Positions 1-10,370 of a DNA stretch of 45,000 bases are shown here, one piece after another. The position numbers were made by a program, and so were the translations under genes. Source of the DNA: Chromera velia. Lineage: Eukaryota; Sar; Chromeraceae. The notes beneath the pieces were generated by a model. That model searched no databases. It had not been told where the DNA came from and was given only the letters and a program-made list of their open reading frames with translations. The stretch lies in contig JAHBMJ010000556.1 in NCBI GenBank assembly GCA_018398765.1, forward strand, positions 1 through 45,000, written 5' to 3'. How positions within the stretch are numbered: the stretch's first letter is position 1; each line of letters starts with the position of its first letter.

Positions 1-89
1 ATCTATGTTGCCATATAGTGTGTGGATGGCTACGTTCTGTGATGCAAACCCCATCCACCGTAGGCCTCCTTGCCACTCTACCTCCTCCC

Positions 90-1566
90 CTACCCTATCA
101 AATTGAGACAAATGGGACAAGAAAATGGTTAAAAATTAACCTATCATTTTTGGTAATCAAAAAAAAAAGAATTGGTACATAATTTTTTCCTATACAAAAA
201 AAATGGTGAATCTATTTTTTTTTTTGTATGAATTGGTAATCATTTTTTTTTTTATGGGTTTAGTTGTTCTTTAGGCTTCTAATGAGTGGACAAATGTAGA
301 AATAATAAAAAAAGATACGTGTCACTAGAAAAAAACAGTATATCAAACGTATTTTTTGAGAAATTATAAGTATATATATAAGTAATAATTGAAATAAATA
401 TACTTTGATTTATATGTATTGTATGATGTTATCAATCAATCAATCAACAGTGTCATGTTGCATCTTTGAAGTCTTCTTCTGCGAAAAGGTACAAAACATA
501 CAGTACAAATGAAGGAGGGGGTCCAGGGAAAAGCCAAATTTGTGTATATAAAACAGTACAGTGATGTTTGGGTCAACTGGTACCGTCTCCCTTTCTACAA
601 ATACAGGGATGCAGATAGTTTTGAACATGAATCTCCTTATCTTGGATTTTATCTTCCGTGTGATTTGGTTCGAACTCCAAAGGAAGAGGAGGAGGAAGAC
701 GAGGAAGAGGAGGGAGGGGGAGAAGAGGAATGAGAACAGAGGGAATGAAGTTAACGTTTCCTTGCATGCATCCCTCTGTATAAAATCTGATGCCTTCTTG
801 CATCTTGGTTGCAATGCACTCGTTCTTTTATGAAGCCCATCTTTCCTGCCCTTCTCTTTGTTTATTTCAGCTTCTGCACTCGTTCTTTTGTTAAGTCTCT
901 TTTCTCTTTAAAGAGGCTTCTACTAATTCAGGAAGAGGAGGAGGAAGAGGAGGAAGAGGAGGGAGGGGGAAAAAGGGGAATGAAAGCAGGGGGAATAAAG
1001 TTAACGTTTCCTTGCATGCATCCTTCTGTACAAAATCTGATGCCTTCTTGCATCTTGGTTGCAATACACTCGTTCTTTTGTGAAGCCCCTCTTTCCTGCC
1101 CTTCTCTTTCTTTGTTTCAGCTTCTGCACTCGTTCTTTTGTTAAGTCTCTCTTCTCTTTAAAGAGGCTTCTACTAATTCAAAGTGCCTGAAAGCGCGCTT
1201 GGCACTTCTAGAACGCTTCAAACTCTTCTAGTTTAGACACAACAAAATTGAGACCTAAATGGTATGAAATGGTACTAAATAATATGAAAAATCATACTTT
1301 TTAACTTAAAAAAAATATGTACCAATTCTTTTTTTTTCGATTGCCAAAAATCGTAAATGGTAAAAAGTATGAAAAATCTTTTCTCTAAGAGCTTCAAAGT
1401 TAGTGATAACATTAAACTATTAAAATTAAGTTAGGCGCACTAGTTTTGAGACTTGTATGATAAATATTTTTCATGAAACTGAGGTGTACCAAAAATGAAA
1501 ATTGAGATCTAAATGGTTAATTTTTAACCATTTTCTTGTCCCATTTGTCTTAATTTGATAGGGTAG
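90..1566. mobile_element. TIR DNA transposon, non-autonomous, 1.48 kb
   Basis: The first 52 bases (90-141, starting CTACCCTATC) reappear as a reverse complement at 1515-1566 with one mismatch, so these are terminal inverted repeats. The 6-bp CCTCCC occurs directly outside both ends (84-89 and 1567-1572) and is a likely target-site duplication, though it is short and pyrimidine-only. The interior is AT-rich with poly-A/T tracts and a 250-bp tandem duplication. No transposase reading is visible, so the element would need an enzyme supplied in trans. The superfamily is not identified; long TIRs and a short duplication fit several. Confidence 0.85.
682..1180. repeat. Two-copy 250-bp tandem repeat inside the TIR element
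   Basis: Unit 1 (about 682-930) and unit 2 (931-1180) have a period of 250 bp and differ at only a few positions. Each starts with a GGA/GAG-rich tract, passes through a TTGCATGCATCC block and ends in TACTAATTCA. Short open frames here are Glu/Gly-rich translations of the purine tract and are not judged to be genes. Confidence 0.85.
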
Positions 1567-2418
1567 CCTCCCGGAGCAGTTTTTAACTTCTGGGCGGGAT
1601 CTGATAGCAATCTCTCGTTGGTGGTGTTTGTTGGCTCTCTTCCATACCCCAACCGCCTTCTGATTGTGGCTATGATACGGTGTGAGCTGGTGGGGGATCT
1701 GGCGTGATTGCTTTGACATCATCAGACCTTGCAGCTTGGCAAGTCTCTCGGAAGCTACCTGCTTGTGTAGGCAGTGTGGCATGCCGGCCGTTCCTCCTCT
1801 CACCCCTCGCGCCTGATTGATGCTGCTGAGACTTTCTCTCAGGTATGCCACCATAATGCTCCCCATTGCAAGAGCTAGAAGGATTCCGACTACGAGCTTT
1901 GTTTATGGAAACATGTGTCTCTCCTTTCTGCTCTTCTCTCTTGCATCCCTTCTCTTCCTTCTTTCCTTTTTCTTTCGTCTAGCTTTGGACTTCCTCTTTT
2001 TCAGTCCCCTGTTGTCTTTCTCTTTCTTGATCCCTCCTCTCCATACTGTCTCAATCATTTTTTCTCCCGTCTCCCCCACAGCTTCTGTTCCTGCGTGCAG
2101 CATCAGATGCATATGCATAACTATCCCTCTCATCTATGGGTACCAGTGTGCATACCCTTTTCTGACCTTCGCTCTCCTCCGTGCCGCTTTCTTCTTTCTT
2201 ACCCTTTCCTCCTTCCTCCTTTTTTTTCTTTTCTTCTCTTTTTTGATTTCATCTGCTTCCCTGAATGCCTTCTTCCATATTTGTATGGCGGCTCTCGCTA
2301 CCCTTGTCATTGGCTGACCGACTCAAAAAATTGCTGGCTCTCCTACTATCTCCAGAAGAACATCCACTCTGGTACCGATAACCTTGCCTGCTTCTGTCAA
2401 GATGACTTCCCCCCACTC

Positions 2419-2970
2419 CTATCCTACTGCCACGGGAAGGATGATCATCCAAATGCTCAGCGCTGCCACCACCATTCCTATTTCTGGTGCGACTTTCAGT
2501 CTGATGAGTCTCTCTATTGCTATCTCCGTCATCTCCTCTCCTGCCTTCTGCAACTCTTCCCTCCCCCACAGTCTTTTATACATACCTCTCTCCGTCCACT
2601 CCAGAATAGTGCTGATAAGCCCAACGGTTGTTGCGTACAGATGTTTCCTGACAAAAGTGTATGCTGGTGTGCACACATTTGAAAGGAGGGATATGAGGGG
2701 TGTCTTCACTAGCTCTCCCGCCGATCGTAAGAGTTTCAGTCTGATCAGTCTCTCCAAAGCCATCTCCATAACCTCACATCCTGCTTCTTGAAAGTCCTCT
2801 AACCTTTCTTCTCCTTTGTCTATCGTTTTTCCTACCCACTCCACAATTGTGCTGACCAGGCCAATGCCCATCGCATATGCGTGTGCCGTGATCTGCCTTC
2901 TGATCGGTGTGATCATCCGTCTGCAAAGCTCGGCAACCCCCTCGATCAGCCGCGCTGTCTCCTTTGTCAT
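2419..2970 (-). CDS. Fragment of an unrecognised protein with two ~75-residue tandem repeats
   Basis: I do not recognise the family. The minus-strand frame (183 codons from its first ATG, open a further ~45 nt upstream to a TAG) contains two related blocks. Each has a Tyr-Ala-Met/Thr start, a Gly-Leu-Val/Ile-Ser-Thr-Ile-Val/Leu-Glu-Trp core, an acidic Glu-Glu helix and an Ala-Ile/Leu-Glu-Arg-Leu-Ile-Arg-Leu-Lys end. A weaker third block with a Val-Val-Lys-Trp core precedes them. A protein repeat preserved through base differences suggests past coding selection. The frame breaks at both ends, and no splice pair that I could place joins it to neighbouring frames. Downstream, another minus frame near 2330-2410 also reads protein-like. 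It may be a degraded gene or part of a mobile element. Confidence 0.4.
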   Translation of the reverse strand: MTKETARLIEGVAELCRRMITPIRRQITAHAYAMGIGLVSTIVEWVGKTIDKGEERLEDFQEAGCEVMEMALERLIRLKLLRSAGELVKTPLISLLSNVCTPAYTFVRKHLYATTVGLISTILEWTERGMYKRLWGREELQKAGEEMTEIAIERLIRLKVAPEIGMVVAALSIWMIILPVAVG

Positions 2971-3024
2971 CCATTTTACTACTGTGGGGATATTATATGC
3001 TATGATTTGGAATCCTTCCTTCCC

Positions 3025-3678
3025 CTATCTCCTCACTCTGCCCGCTTTTGTTGTGATGACTCTAATAATCAGGAAGATGAGGAGGAGGAGCCTTGCTCCA
3101 CCGAGCGTGACCACCCACGGTCGCTCAAGGTCTGTACTCTCTGTCTCGCTCAGCTCCCTCTCTCCTTTATTTCGCCACGTTCTCTTATTTACTTCGGTGT
3201 ACCGCTTGAAGAGGCCCTGCAGCACTGGTTTTACAGCTGATAGGCACAGGAATGCCCCCTCACACTTTCCCCCCCTTCTCTGTACTCCCTCCTTTTCTCT
3301 GTTTCCGTTCATCTCCTCAATCGCCCCTCTCAGCCTCTTTTTCCTCACCCATTCTCCTCTTTCTTCTCTTTTTCTCTCTGCTACTGCTGCTGCTGCTGTC
3401 ATCATGTTGTCTCTGTTTCTAATTCCTGGCGGGCTTCGTGCTGACTCCAGAGTGGGTGTCTGCACTTCGATGGTGTTCGCTGTCTCCGTGCCCTTCCCTC
3501 CCCTTCTTATGACCATCAAAGTCTCCCCCATAGCCTCTCTCTCCCCGGGGGCCAGGCTGGTTATCCAAAAAAAAAATGTAGCCCTTTGGGGCCTTGTCTG
3601 GTTGTAGTCTGGCTGTGGGTGTACCTGTGGGGCAGCGGACAGAGATGTGTAGCAGGGGGGGGAGGGGCAGAAGTCCAT
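3025..3678 (-). CDS. Possible upstream part of the repeat protein; one membrane-like segment
   Basis: This minus-strand open frame of 217 codons lies just upstream of the two-repeat frame. Its N-terminal half is low-complexity Arg/Glu/Gly sequence that could simply be translated purine-rich DNA. Its last ~30 residues hold a hydrophobic segment (Leu-Leu-Leu-Leu-Ile-Phe-Leu-Ile-Ile) followed by a basic end. A GTGAGG donor-like site lies near the stop, but I could not find an acceptor that keeps the downstream repeat frame. It may be an exon of the same gene or chance. Confidence 0.2.
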   Translation of the reverse strand: MDFCPSPPCYTSLSAAPQVHPQPDYNQTRPQRATFFFWITSLAPGEREAMGETLMVIRRGGKGTETANTIEVQTPTLESARSPPGIRNRDNMMTAAAAVAERKREERGEWVRKKRLRGAIEEMNGNREKEGVQRRGGKCEGAFLCLSAVKPVLQGLFKRYTEVNKRTWRNKGERELSETESTDLERPWVVTLGGARLLLLIFLIIRVITTKAGRVRR

Positions 3679-5311
3679 GGATGGGACTCCCTATACACTC
3701 CTCTGTCCTTGTTGTTCTGTAATCTGTCCCCGTGTCCCTGCGTGCCTCTCATGGTGCCTCTCCGCTTGTTGCAGGGTTGGGAGGAATGGGCTTTGCGTGA
3801 CGCTGATCTCTTTTCCCCGCTGCTTGCCCCAGGTGTGTGCCGCCTTCCATGCTTTACGTCTGCATGCACATGCAGGGAAAAGGGAGAATGGCTGCCCCTC
3901 GGGGGGCTCTCTGAGTGTGTAGATCCACTTCGGGGTATCCATCCGTCTTGCTAATTGACTGGCCTTTGGGTGGAATAAGTTCCATGTTGTCCCTGGCCCC
4001 GTCTACATTCCAGTTCGTTGTTCCCGTCTCCTTTCCTCCTTCATGTCGTCTCCCCGTTTTCAATCCAATAAAAAATAGACAGAGGCCCAGCTATACTAGG
4101 CAGAGGGCATGACCTGTCTTCACCGCTCCCATGGTGCCCCATGGAAGCTGCAATAGGACGTCTGTGTCACTGCGAAAGGCAAAGGACCTTAGCCGTGCAT
4201 AAGCCGTCTCCTCCCATTGTACTGTTGTTCAATGTGGGTCGTTCTCTGCCATTTTGGCTTCATTTTCACTCATTTGATCGTCATTGTGTGAACACCTCAC
4301 TCACGCCAACATGCCCTACACCCCTCCGTTGTCTCCCCACACTTGCATACCCCACCCCATCCGCGCATCGACACCCCCGACCCCAACCACCACACCCCCA
4401 ACCGTTCAACCACACACGTCTCGCATTCCGCTAACCCGCGCCGCCACACCCGCACCCTCCCAACACACCCTAATTGTGAATGTTGTGAAGCGCTGCATGC
4501 ATGTGCATGGTCGAGTATGCTGGTATGCATGGCGCCGCCGGCCCGAAGCCGGCGGCGGCCGGCCGGGCGGCGCGCGGGTGTGTGGCGCGGACGCCCTGCG
4601 GCCCTTAAGTGGGCAAGTACATGTATGCATGGCCCGCCCTATGCGGAGAGTGAAGCGGGGGGCATGCACTCACCATTCATTGCATTCAAACTCCATATTA
4701 ATATCTTTAGTGTCTCTCTGGTCCTTTGTCGGGCCAGTATGTATCTTGCCTAGGCATAGGTCCTGTCCGTCTATTATGGCCAATCTGTTGCAAGCGCAAG
4801 CCCCTCGAACTAGGCCGCCGCGCCTAGCTTATACTACTCCACGGTGGACAAAAATTAATACCTAAACTCCATATTAATAGCTAGCTCAGAGAATGCTCAG
4901 AGATGTCAGAGCATATCTCGATCAGAGCCCACGAAGCCATGACCAGACATGACCAGACCACCAATTAAAAAGACACGAACTCTGCGGGCCTCCAATCAAA
5001 TCCGTTCGAATCCTGATTGCATGATGGTTCGCAGCTTTTTACAGCTTCGTCATCTGGACGTCTGAAATCTCCCCGCTGTCCTACGGAATTGTGGCACTGA
5101 TCGCGGATTGGCCAAACTTTTCTTGCGGTGTTGCCTGCAGCAGTCTCATCCCTGTCGGGAATTGCCCTGGGGTGTCAATTTGCAAAGACGGGTGATTCAT
5201 CACTTGATCCATCCTCGTTTCTCTTTCTGATTTCCCTGACTCCAGTCCGTCGCTTTCTTGGGGCCTGCTTGATCGTGTGCGCAAGAAAGAAACCCTGGCT
5301 GGAGTAACAAC
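3679..5311. other. Intergenic, pyrimidine-rich; no supported gene
   Basis: Open frames here are short and overlap each other on both strands, as expected from C-rich sequence (4300-4460 is CA/CC-rich). A 16-bp direct repeat AAACTCCATATTAATA occurs near 4687 and 4864. A GC hairpin lies at 4534-4556. The 3' part (about 4890-5311) should contain the promoter and 5' UTR of the coiled-coil gene, but no motif was recognised. Confidence 0.5.
4534..4556. repeat. Perfect 9-bp GC hairpin
   Basis: GCCGCCGGC and its exact reverse complement GCCGGCGGC flank a CCGAA loop, within a short very GC-rich island (about 4531-4580). Function unknown. Confidence 0.7.
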
Positions 5312-6990
5312 ATGCTTCCGCAACAGCAGCCTCAAGCGCAGCAGCAACACAACGCACTCTCGAGTCGTCCCTCTCTCAACAGTCAGTTCCCGTGGCTTCT
5401 TGCATTCGTTCTTTCAAACTTTTGATAGGTCCATGCTTCATAAACACGAACCCCAACCTCTCTGCAGGCCGTACCGCGTTGCCCAACCTCCCGGGGGCTT
5501 CCCCTGAGCACAGTGTCCCGCCTCCCGCAGCAGAAAAGGTTGACATCGAGCCCGCTGTCCACGCTTTCTCGGAATGGCTCTGCTCAGTGAAGGGCCGCAA
5601 CGGGCAGCTTGAGGGAGAAGTGAACGTAGAAGTGGAGAAGATCCGGAGGGTCGGTCAATATCCCAACCTGTGCTCTTCTGTGTATCTCTTTGCTTGTCGG
5701 TGAATCCTTTCGTTGCTGAGGTGTTGTTCGGTGTTCTTTGCTCACTGCTGCCCTTTTCGATTTGTGCAGGGAATTCTGAGTGGTGCCACACAGCTGACGG
5801 ACTACAAGAGACAGATGGGAACTGTGCAACACTCTCAACACTCCATGATCGCAGACTGTAAGGAGGTCAGTGCAGCCAGACAAAAAACAGGGAGACGGGT
5901 GAACGAATCCGAGCTCTGTAAGAGGCAAGGAATTCTACCGTAGCCTCACATTTTGCACGTTTCGAGACGAGAGCAACAAAATGCCCGTCGCACTGCAAAA
6001 GAACGTTCAGTCCGCCGCCTGGCTGTTTACTTTCTGTCATTCCCCCTACCTACCACCACATCTCTTCCGCCCCTAAAACTATTTTCCTGCTTCCCCTGTC
6101 TCCTTCTCTTGTTCTGCAGAAATCTGCACAGGCCCACAAGGAAACATACGACGTCCTGCTGGGGTATGCGCAGTTGGAGACGGTCCGTCGGCCAGAAATG
6201 AAGGAAGGGAAGGGAAAAGAAACTTTCTGGCCCCCTCTTTGTTGCGTGCCTGCGTTCGCGCCCTCTCTAGGTGTTCCTTTCCATCTCCCTGTCCGCTTAT
6301 CCGCAGGAGCTCTATGGGATTATTCTGGCGTCTGTGTCTGCCGCTGTGTATGTGAGATGTATGACCTTCGAAGGAAGGGGAAGAGCAAACGTGCAGTCTA
6401 TTTGATACGTCTTTGTGCTCTCAACTTGAATCGATTGCAAGCCCCTCCTTCGTCTTGATCTTTCTTTTGCTCTCCGATAAATATTTGGACTCGAATGGAT
6501 CTTGCAGGAGACCCGGGAGAGCTACAGCGCACTGATGGAGGTCAGCAGACAGACAGAGAGAGACCCTAACTAGTCCCCTAATATTGCATCAGCCTGCGTT
6601 TGTTCCCCTTTGTGTTATATCCCTCCTCTTCTCCATTGTATCGAGTCTTCCCGCTCTTATTGCTTGCTACTGACTTCGTTCGTCGCCCTACATCGTTCCA
6701 GTTCATGATCTTGTGGCTTTTCTCGATGCATTGATTTCATTTCTGCAGAAATTGAACATCCAGACGTTGGAAATGGAGACTCTCAAACAGGTCTGCATGC
6801 CTCTCTGTCTTTTTTTTTTTCTCGTCTCCTTGTCTTTGGCTGTCGTCCTTGTTGTCTCTCTGCATTCGATGAGCTGAATGATGGAAAGACGAACGAATGA
6901 GAAATGTGCAGGTGTTCGATGGTCCGATTCTCCCCCCATTCCCCCAGGCCTCTCTCTGTCTGCGTCTGTCTGTTTCCCTGCCTCCCTCTC

Positions 6991-7085
<95 letters not shown>

Positions 7086-7703
7086 CCTCTTTCTCCGCCT
7101 CTCTGTGTGTGCTGGATTGCCGTCTACCTGCTTCACAGATCTCAATGCGGAGAGGCATTTCCTGTTTTCTCCTCCACCTCATGCCCCACTGACTGCATGC
7201 AGGTGTACAGCAGATCGCACGGAAAAGCCCAAGCAGAGGTGAACGGTCTTCGAGAGGTCAGTTGGACAGTCAGGCAGGCAGATAGACAGAGATTATGTAG
7301 CCAGACGTTGAGGCCGGCTGGTTGGTACATAAGTGGGAGCACTGCCTCCATCTGTCGACCCTGGTCCTTCTTTATTTCTTTGTGCGTGCGTGCGTCAAAG
7401 GCGTGGGGTGCAAGATCCTAAGGTATGGTTGATTGTCCTCTCGAAGCGCGTCCCTTTCGTTTTATTGGGGGAAAAAAAGGCTGAAAATTGAAAGGCACTG
7501 GAAAGAGTGAGACAGCAAAGGCATTCTTCGACGTCCCGCAGGTCTGTCTGTCTGTCTGTCATGGCTGAAATGCAAGATCGGCAAACCCCCTGGACAGTGC
7601 AGTGACTCGATCCATTCAAACAAACCCCATGCAACTCCTCCTTGCCCCCGTCAACCCCCACCGTCCCGTCGAACATCTGGGGGCAGGCGTCTCTTTCTCG
7701 CTT

Positions 7704-7744
<41 letters not shown>

Positions 7745-8582
7745 TTCTCTCTCTCTCCCTCTCTCTCCCTCTCTGCCCCCCCCTCGCCCTTATGTGAGAA
7801 AAAAGAACAAGATGGTTTTCGCACGTTTCAGCTGGTCCTGCCGTTATTCACCAGAGGCTCTGATGTACCTCTCTGTGTACGTCCTTTCTGCCTCTCTACG
7901 CACGAATGTTTGAACATACAGGAGATCCGGGAGGTGAGCTTCTACGCCGAGGAGTTCCGCAAGACCTCTCTGGCGTCGAATGCGAAAATGGACGCCCGGG
8001 TGGATGCTCTGCAGAATGTCGGTAGGGAGATGGGGGGGCAGCAACGGGGGATGGATGGGGGAGGGCAGGCGAGGCCCCGCGGGGGTGTAAGGCATTGATG
8101 AGGACTCTTGAATCCACTAACCATGTTGGAAGCGAAGGGGGGGAGAGTGTTCTCCTGTCTGGGGCGGGAAAGTGGTAGTTGCATGAGAATCTGTGAGCGT
8201 CGGTTGTCTTTTTCATGCCCCCTTCTTGTTGAATGCAGAGAGTGACCTCTGTTGTTGACGGTGCTCGGAGGCTTGCTGACGCTCATGCTGAGGCGGTGAT
8301 TCGAAGTTCTTCTCTTCATGACCAGATCAGAGAGGTCAGCTGGTTCGGTGGGGCTGCTTTTTTTTTGTTTCTTTCTTTCTTTCTTTCTTTCTTTCTTTTT
8401 TTCTTTCTTCCTTCCTTCCTTCCTTCCTTCCTTTCTTTCTTTCTTTCTTTCTTTCTTCCTTCCTTCCTTCCTTCCTTTCTTTCTTCCTTTGTTTCTTCCT
8501 TCCTTTCTTCCTTCCTTCCTTCCTTCCTTTCTTTCTTTCTTCCTTCCTTCCTTTCTTCCTTTCTTCCTTTCTTTCTTTCTTC

Positions 8583-8613
<31 letters not shown>

Positions 8614-8891
8614 TTTTTCTTTCTTTCTTTCTTTCTTTCTTTCTTTGTTTCTTCCTTCCTTCATTTCTTTCTTTCTTCCTTCCTTCCTTCCTTCCTTCCT
8701 TCCTTTCTTTCTTCCTTCCTTCCTTCTTTCCTTCCTTTCTTTCTTTCTTTCTTCCTTCCTTCCTTCCTTTCTTTCTTTCTTTCTTTCTTGCTTCCTTCCT
8801 TCCTTCCTTTCTTTCTTTCTTTCTTTCTTTCTTTCCTTTGTTCTTTGTCCCTCTTTCTTTCATTCTTCGTTTCTCCCTCTGTGTGTGTGTT

Positions 8892-8924
<33 letters not shown>

Positions 8925-9724
8925 GAGGGAGAGAGAGAGAGAGAGAGAGAGAGAAGGCTGAGAGAGAGAAGGCTGAGCAGTTGTCTTCGCATCTTCATCT
9001 GTGGGTCTCTTGGTCTGTCTCTGGATCGATCTATGGGTGTACGGCCTCCGTTTTTTGTCCAATCCTCTCGACTAACATGTGCATGTGATGACAAGTCGAC
9101 AACCTGAATTCCATGGGTCCCTCCCTCGTGTTTCTATGCGTTTCTTCCTTTAGACGGCTGCTGCTCCCTCCTCCCTCTCTTGCTCTCTCGCTCTCGCTTG
9201 TTGTGCTGCAGCAACTGGGCAACTTCACTGCCGAGCTGAGTAAGATGAAGACCGCCTTCGCTCCCGTGCAGGCTGAGGTGGGGGACAGGGCCGAGGCAGT
9301 GGCTGTGGAGCAGATGGAGCGCCTGCGTGAGATGGGCCTCCAGCTCCCCGGGGTCGGGTCTGACGGGGACAGCCACAGCCACACCGACACTGCACAGCAG
9401 ACAGGGACAGGCAAGGAGGTTGGAGACGGCATAGGACAGAAGGGGACAGAGAGAGACGGCATCACTGCAGGGTCAGGCACCGACGAGAGGGGCAGATCAG
9501 CCGACAGTGGGCAGGAAAAGGAGACGGCTCCCTTTGCAGCTGTCTCGGCGGCTGCTGCCGCCAGCTCTGGGATGCAGGGGCTGAACGTGAGTGGTATTTC
9601 TCACGGGGGCCCCGGCATGGTCGAGAGGGACCGCGACAACAAGGAGGGCCCCGGCAATGAGCCGATGGCTCAGAGTGGCTTCACTTTGGGTAGGGGGGCA
9701 ACGCAGGAGGACGTGCGCGGATAG
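5312..9724 (+). CDS. Coiled-coil protein built of 32-codon exon modules (10 exons, ~414 aa)
   Basis: The family is not recognised. Predicted exons are 5312-5381, 5468-5649, 5770-5865, 6120-6182, 6508-6540, 6749-6790, 7203-7256, 7922-8017, 8239-8334 and 9212-9724. Each junction has a GTC-type donor and a CAG acceptor, and the frame closes without stops. The N-terminus is Gln-rich (Met-Leu-Pro-Gln-Gln-Gln). Residues ~25-84 are Pro/Ala-rich, then a helical part. Residues ~85-244 are five 32-residue helical blocks with heptad/hendecad-like hydrophobic spacing. The last exon continues the helix for ~45 residues and ends in a Gly/Ser/Thr/Asp-rich low-complexity tail. Exons 3-9 are all phase 0. Start chosen: the first ATG giving a spliceable frame. 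A short extra exon in the long introns cannot be excluded. A structural role (nuclear-pore, cytoskeletal or basal-body type) is conjecture. Confidence 0.75.
6979..7081. repeat. (CT)n/(GT)n microsatellite in an intron
   Basis: Near-pure CT dinucleotides run directly into GT dinucleotides. It lies in the intron before the exon at 7203. Confidence 0.9.
7699..7778. repeat. (CT)n microsatellite in an intron
   Basis: Mostly uninterrupted CT dinucleotides, between the exons ending at 7256 and starting at 7922. Confidence 0.9.
8359..8956. repeat. ~600-bp TTTC/TTCC, then GT, then GA microsatellite complex in the last intron
   Basis: About 500 bp of alternating TTTC and TTCC tetranucleotides is followed by GT and then GA dinucleotides. 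The tract lies wholly inside the 877-bp intron between 8334 and 9212. Long Phe/Leu/Ser or Lys/Glu/Arg open frames over it are translations of the repeat, not genes. Confidence 0.95.
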
Positions 9725-10164
9725 ACCGAACAAGATTGGCAGCAGTGAGGGGACGGTCGGTCCTTCTGCCCGTGCGGTCTGTCATCGGTCCTCTCTGTTG
9801 GACAGGATGACAAAAGAGAGTAAGGAAGGAGAGGAAGTGACCCAGTTGTTGCATGTGCATGAGACATCGATCTGGGACCAATTTGATTTTATAATACTGA
9901 ATTTGAAAGTGAACATGTAACTGACTGGCAGTGCATGGCCACCGTGAGCCTTGAGTGGCGTGAGTGCTCTTGACATTTCCAATGTTGTCATACAGTTACT
10001 TTCCCAGTGAAAACATTTAAAGGTTTAAATACTTCTGGAAATACTTTAAATGCTTGACCAGTTTCATTTATTCTATATATTTAATTAATAACATAAATCT
10101 TATAAAAATAAGAGAACCTACTATTTATACAACTTGAATACCAATATGTATGCAGTACTAGATG
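9725..10164. other. Intergenic, becoming AT-rich; no gene seen
   Basis: This holds the 3' flank of the coiled-coil gene, then an AT-rich stretch (about 10020-10140) up to the direct repeat TACTCA(T) that borders the LTR retrotransposon. No recognisable polyadenylation signal was assigned. Confidence 0.5.
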
Positions 10165-10370
10165 TACTCATTGTTGTGTGCCACGGTGGGCCCACAATGG
10201 ATCAGAAGCAGCGTGACCGCCGGTACCGTACCGCGGCTATGGCATGTCCGCCTTTCGGGTGCACATACGGCTGGGGGCCACAGTATTTGCCCTGCCTGCA
10301 CTGCACGGATCGATATCTTATACGATTACAGTCAGCTTCGTCCTTGCCTGATGAGAGGATTGGAGTAGAA

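Noticed and set aside
4297-4865. Pro/Thr/His-rich frames up to 193 residues
   Set aside because: They result from CA/CC-rich composition, with no motif and overlapping frames on both strands.
6307-6352. Possible extra exon (Glu-Leu-Tyr-Gly-Ile-Ile-Leu...) between exons 4 and 5 of the coiled-coil gene
   Set aside because: It has a CAG before it and GTGAGA after it, but its hydrophobic content does not fit the coiled coil and it breaks the 32-codon pattern. Kept only as a possibility for transcript checking.
6703-7421. Ser/Leu- and Arg/Glu-rich frames up to 174 residues
   Set aside because: They follow the (CT)n/(GT)n tract and overlap the small real exons in other frames.
8233-9094. Long open frames of ~240-250 residues on both strands
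   Set aside because: They are translations of TTTC/TTCC and GA repeats (Phe/Leu/Ser or Lys/Glu/Arg only) inside an intron.
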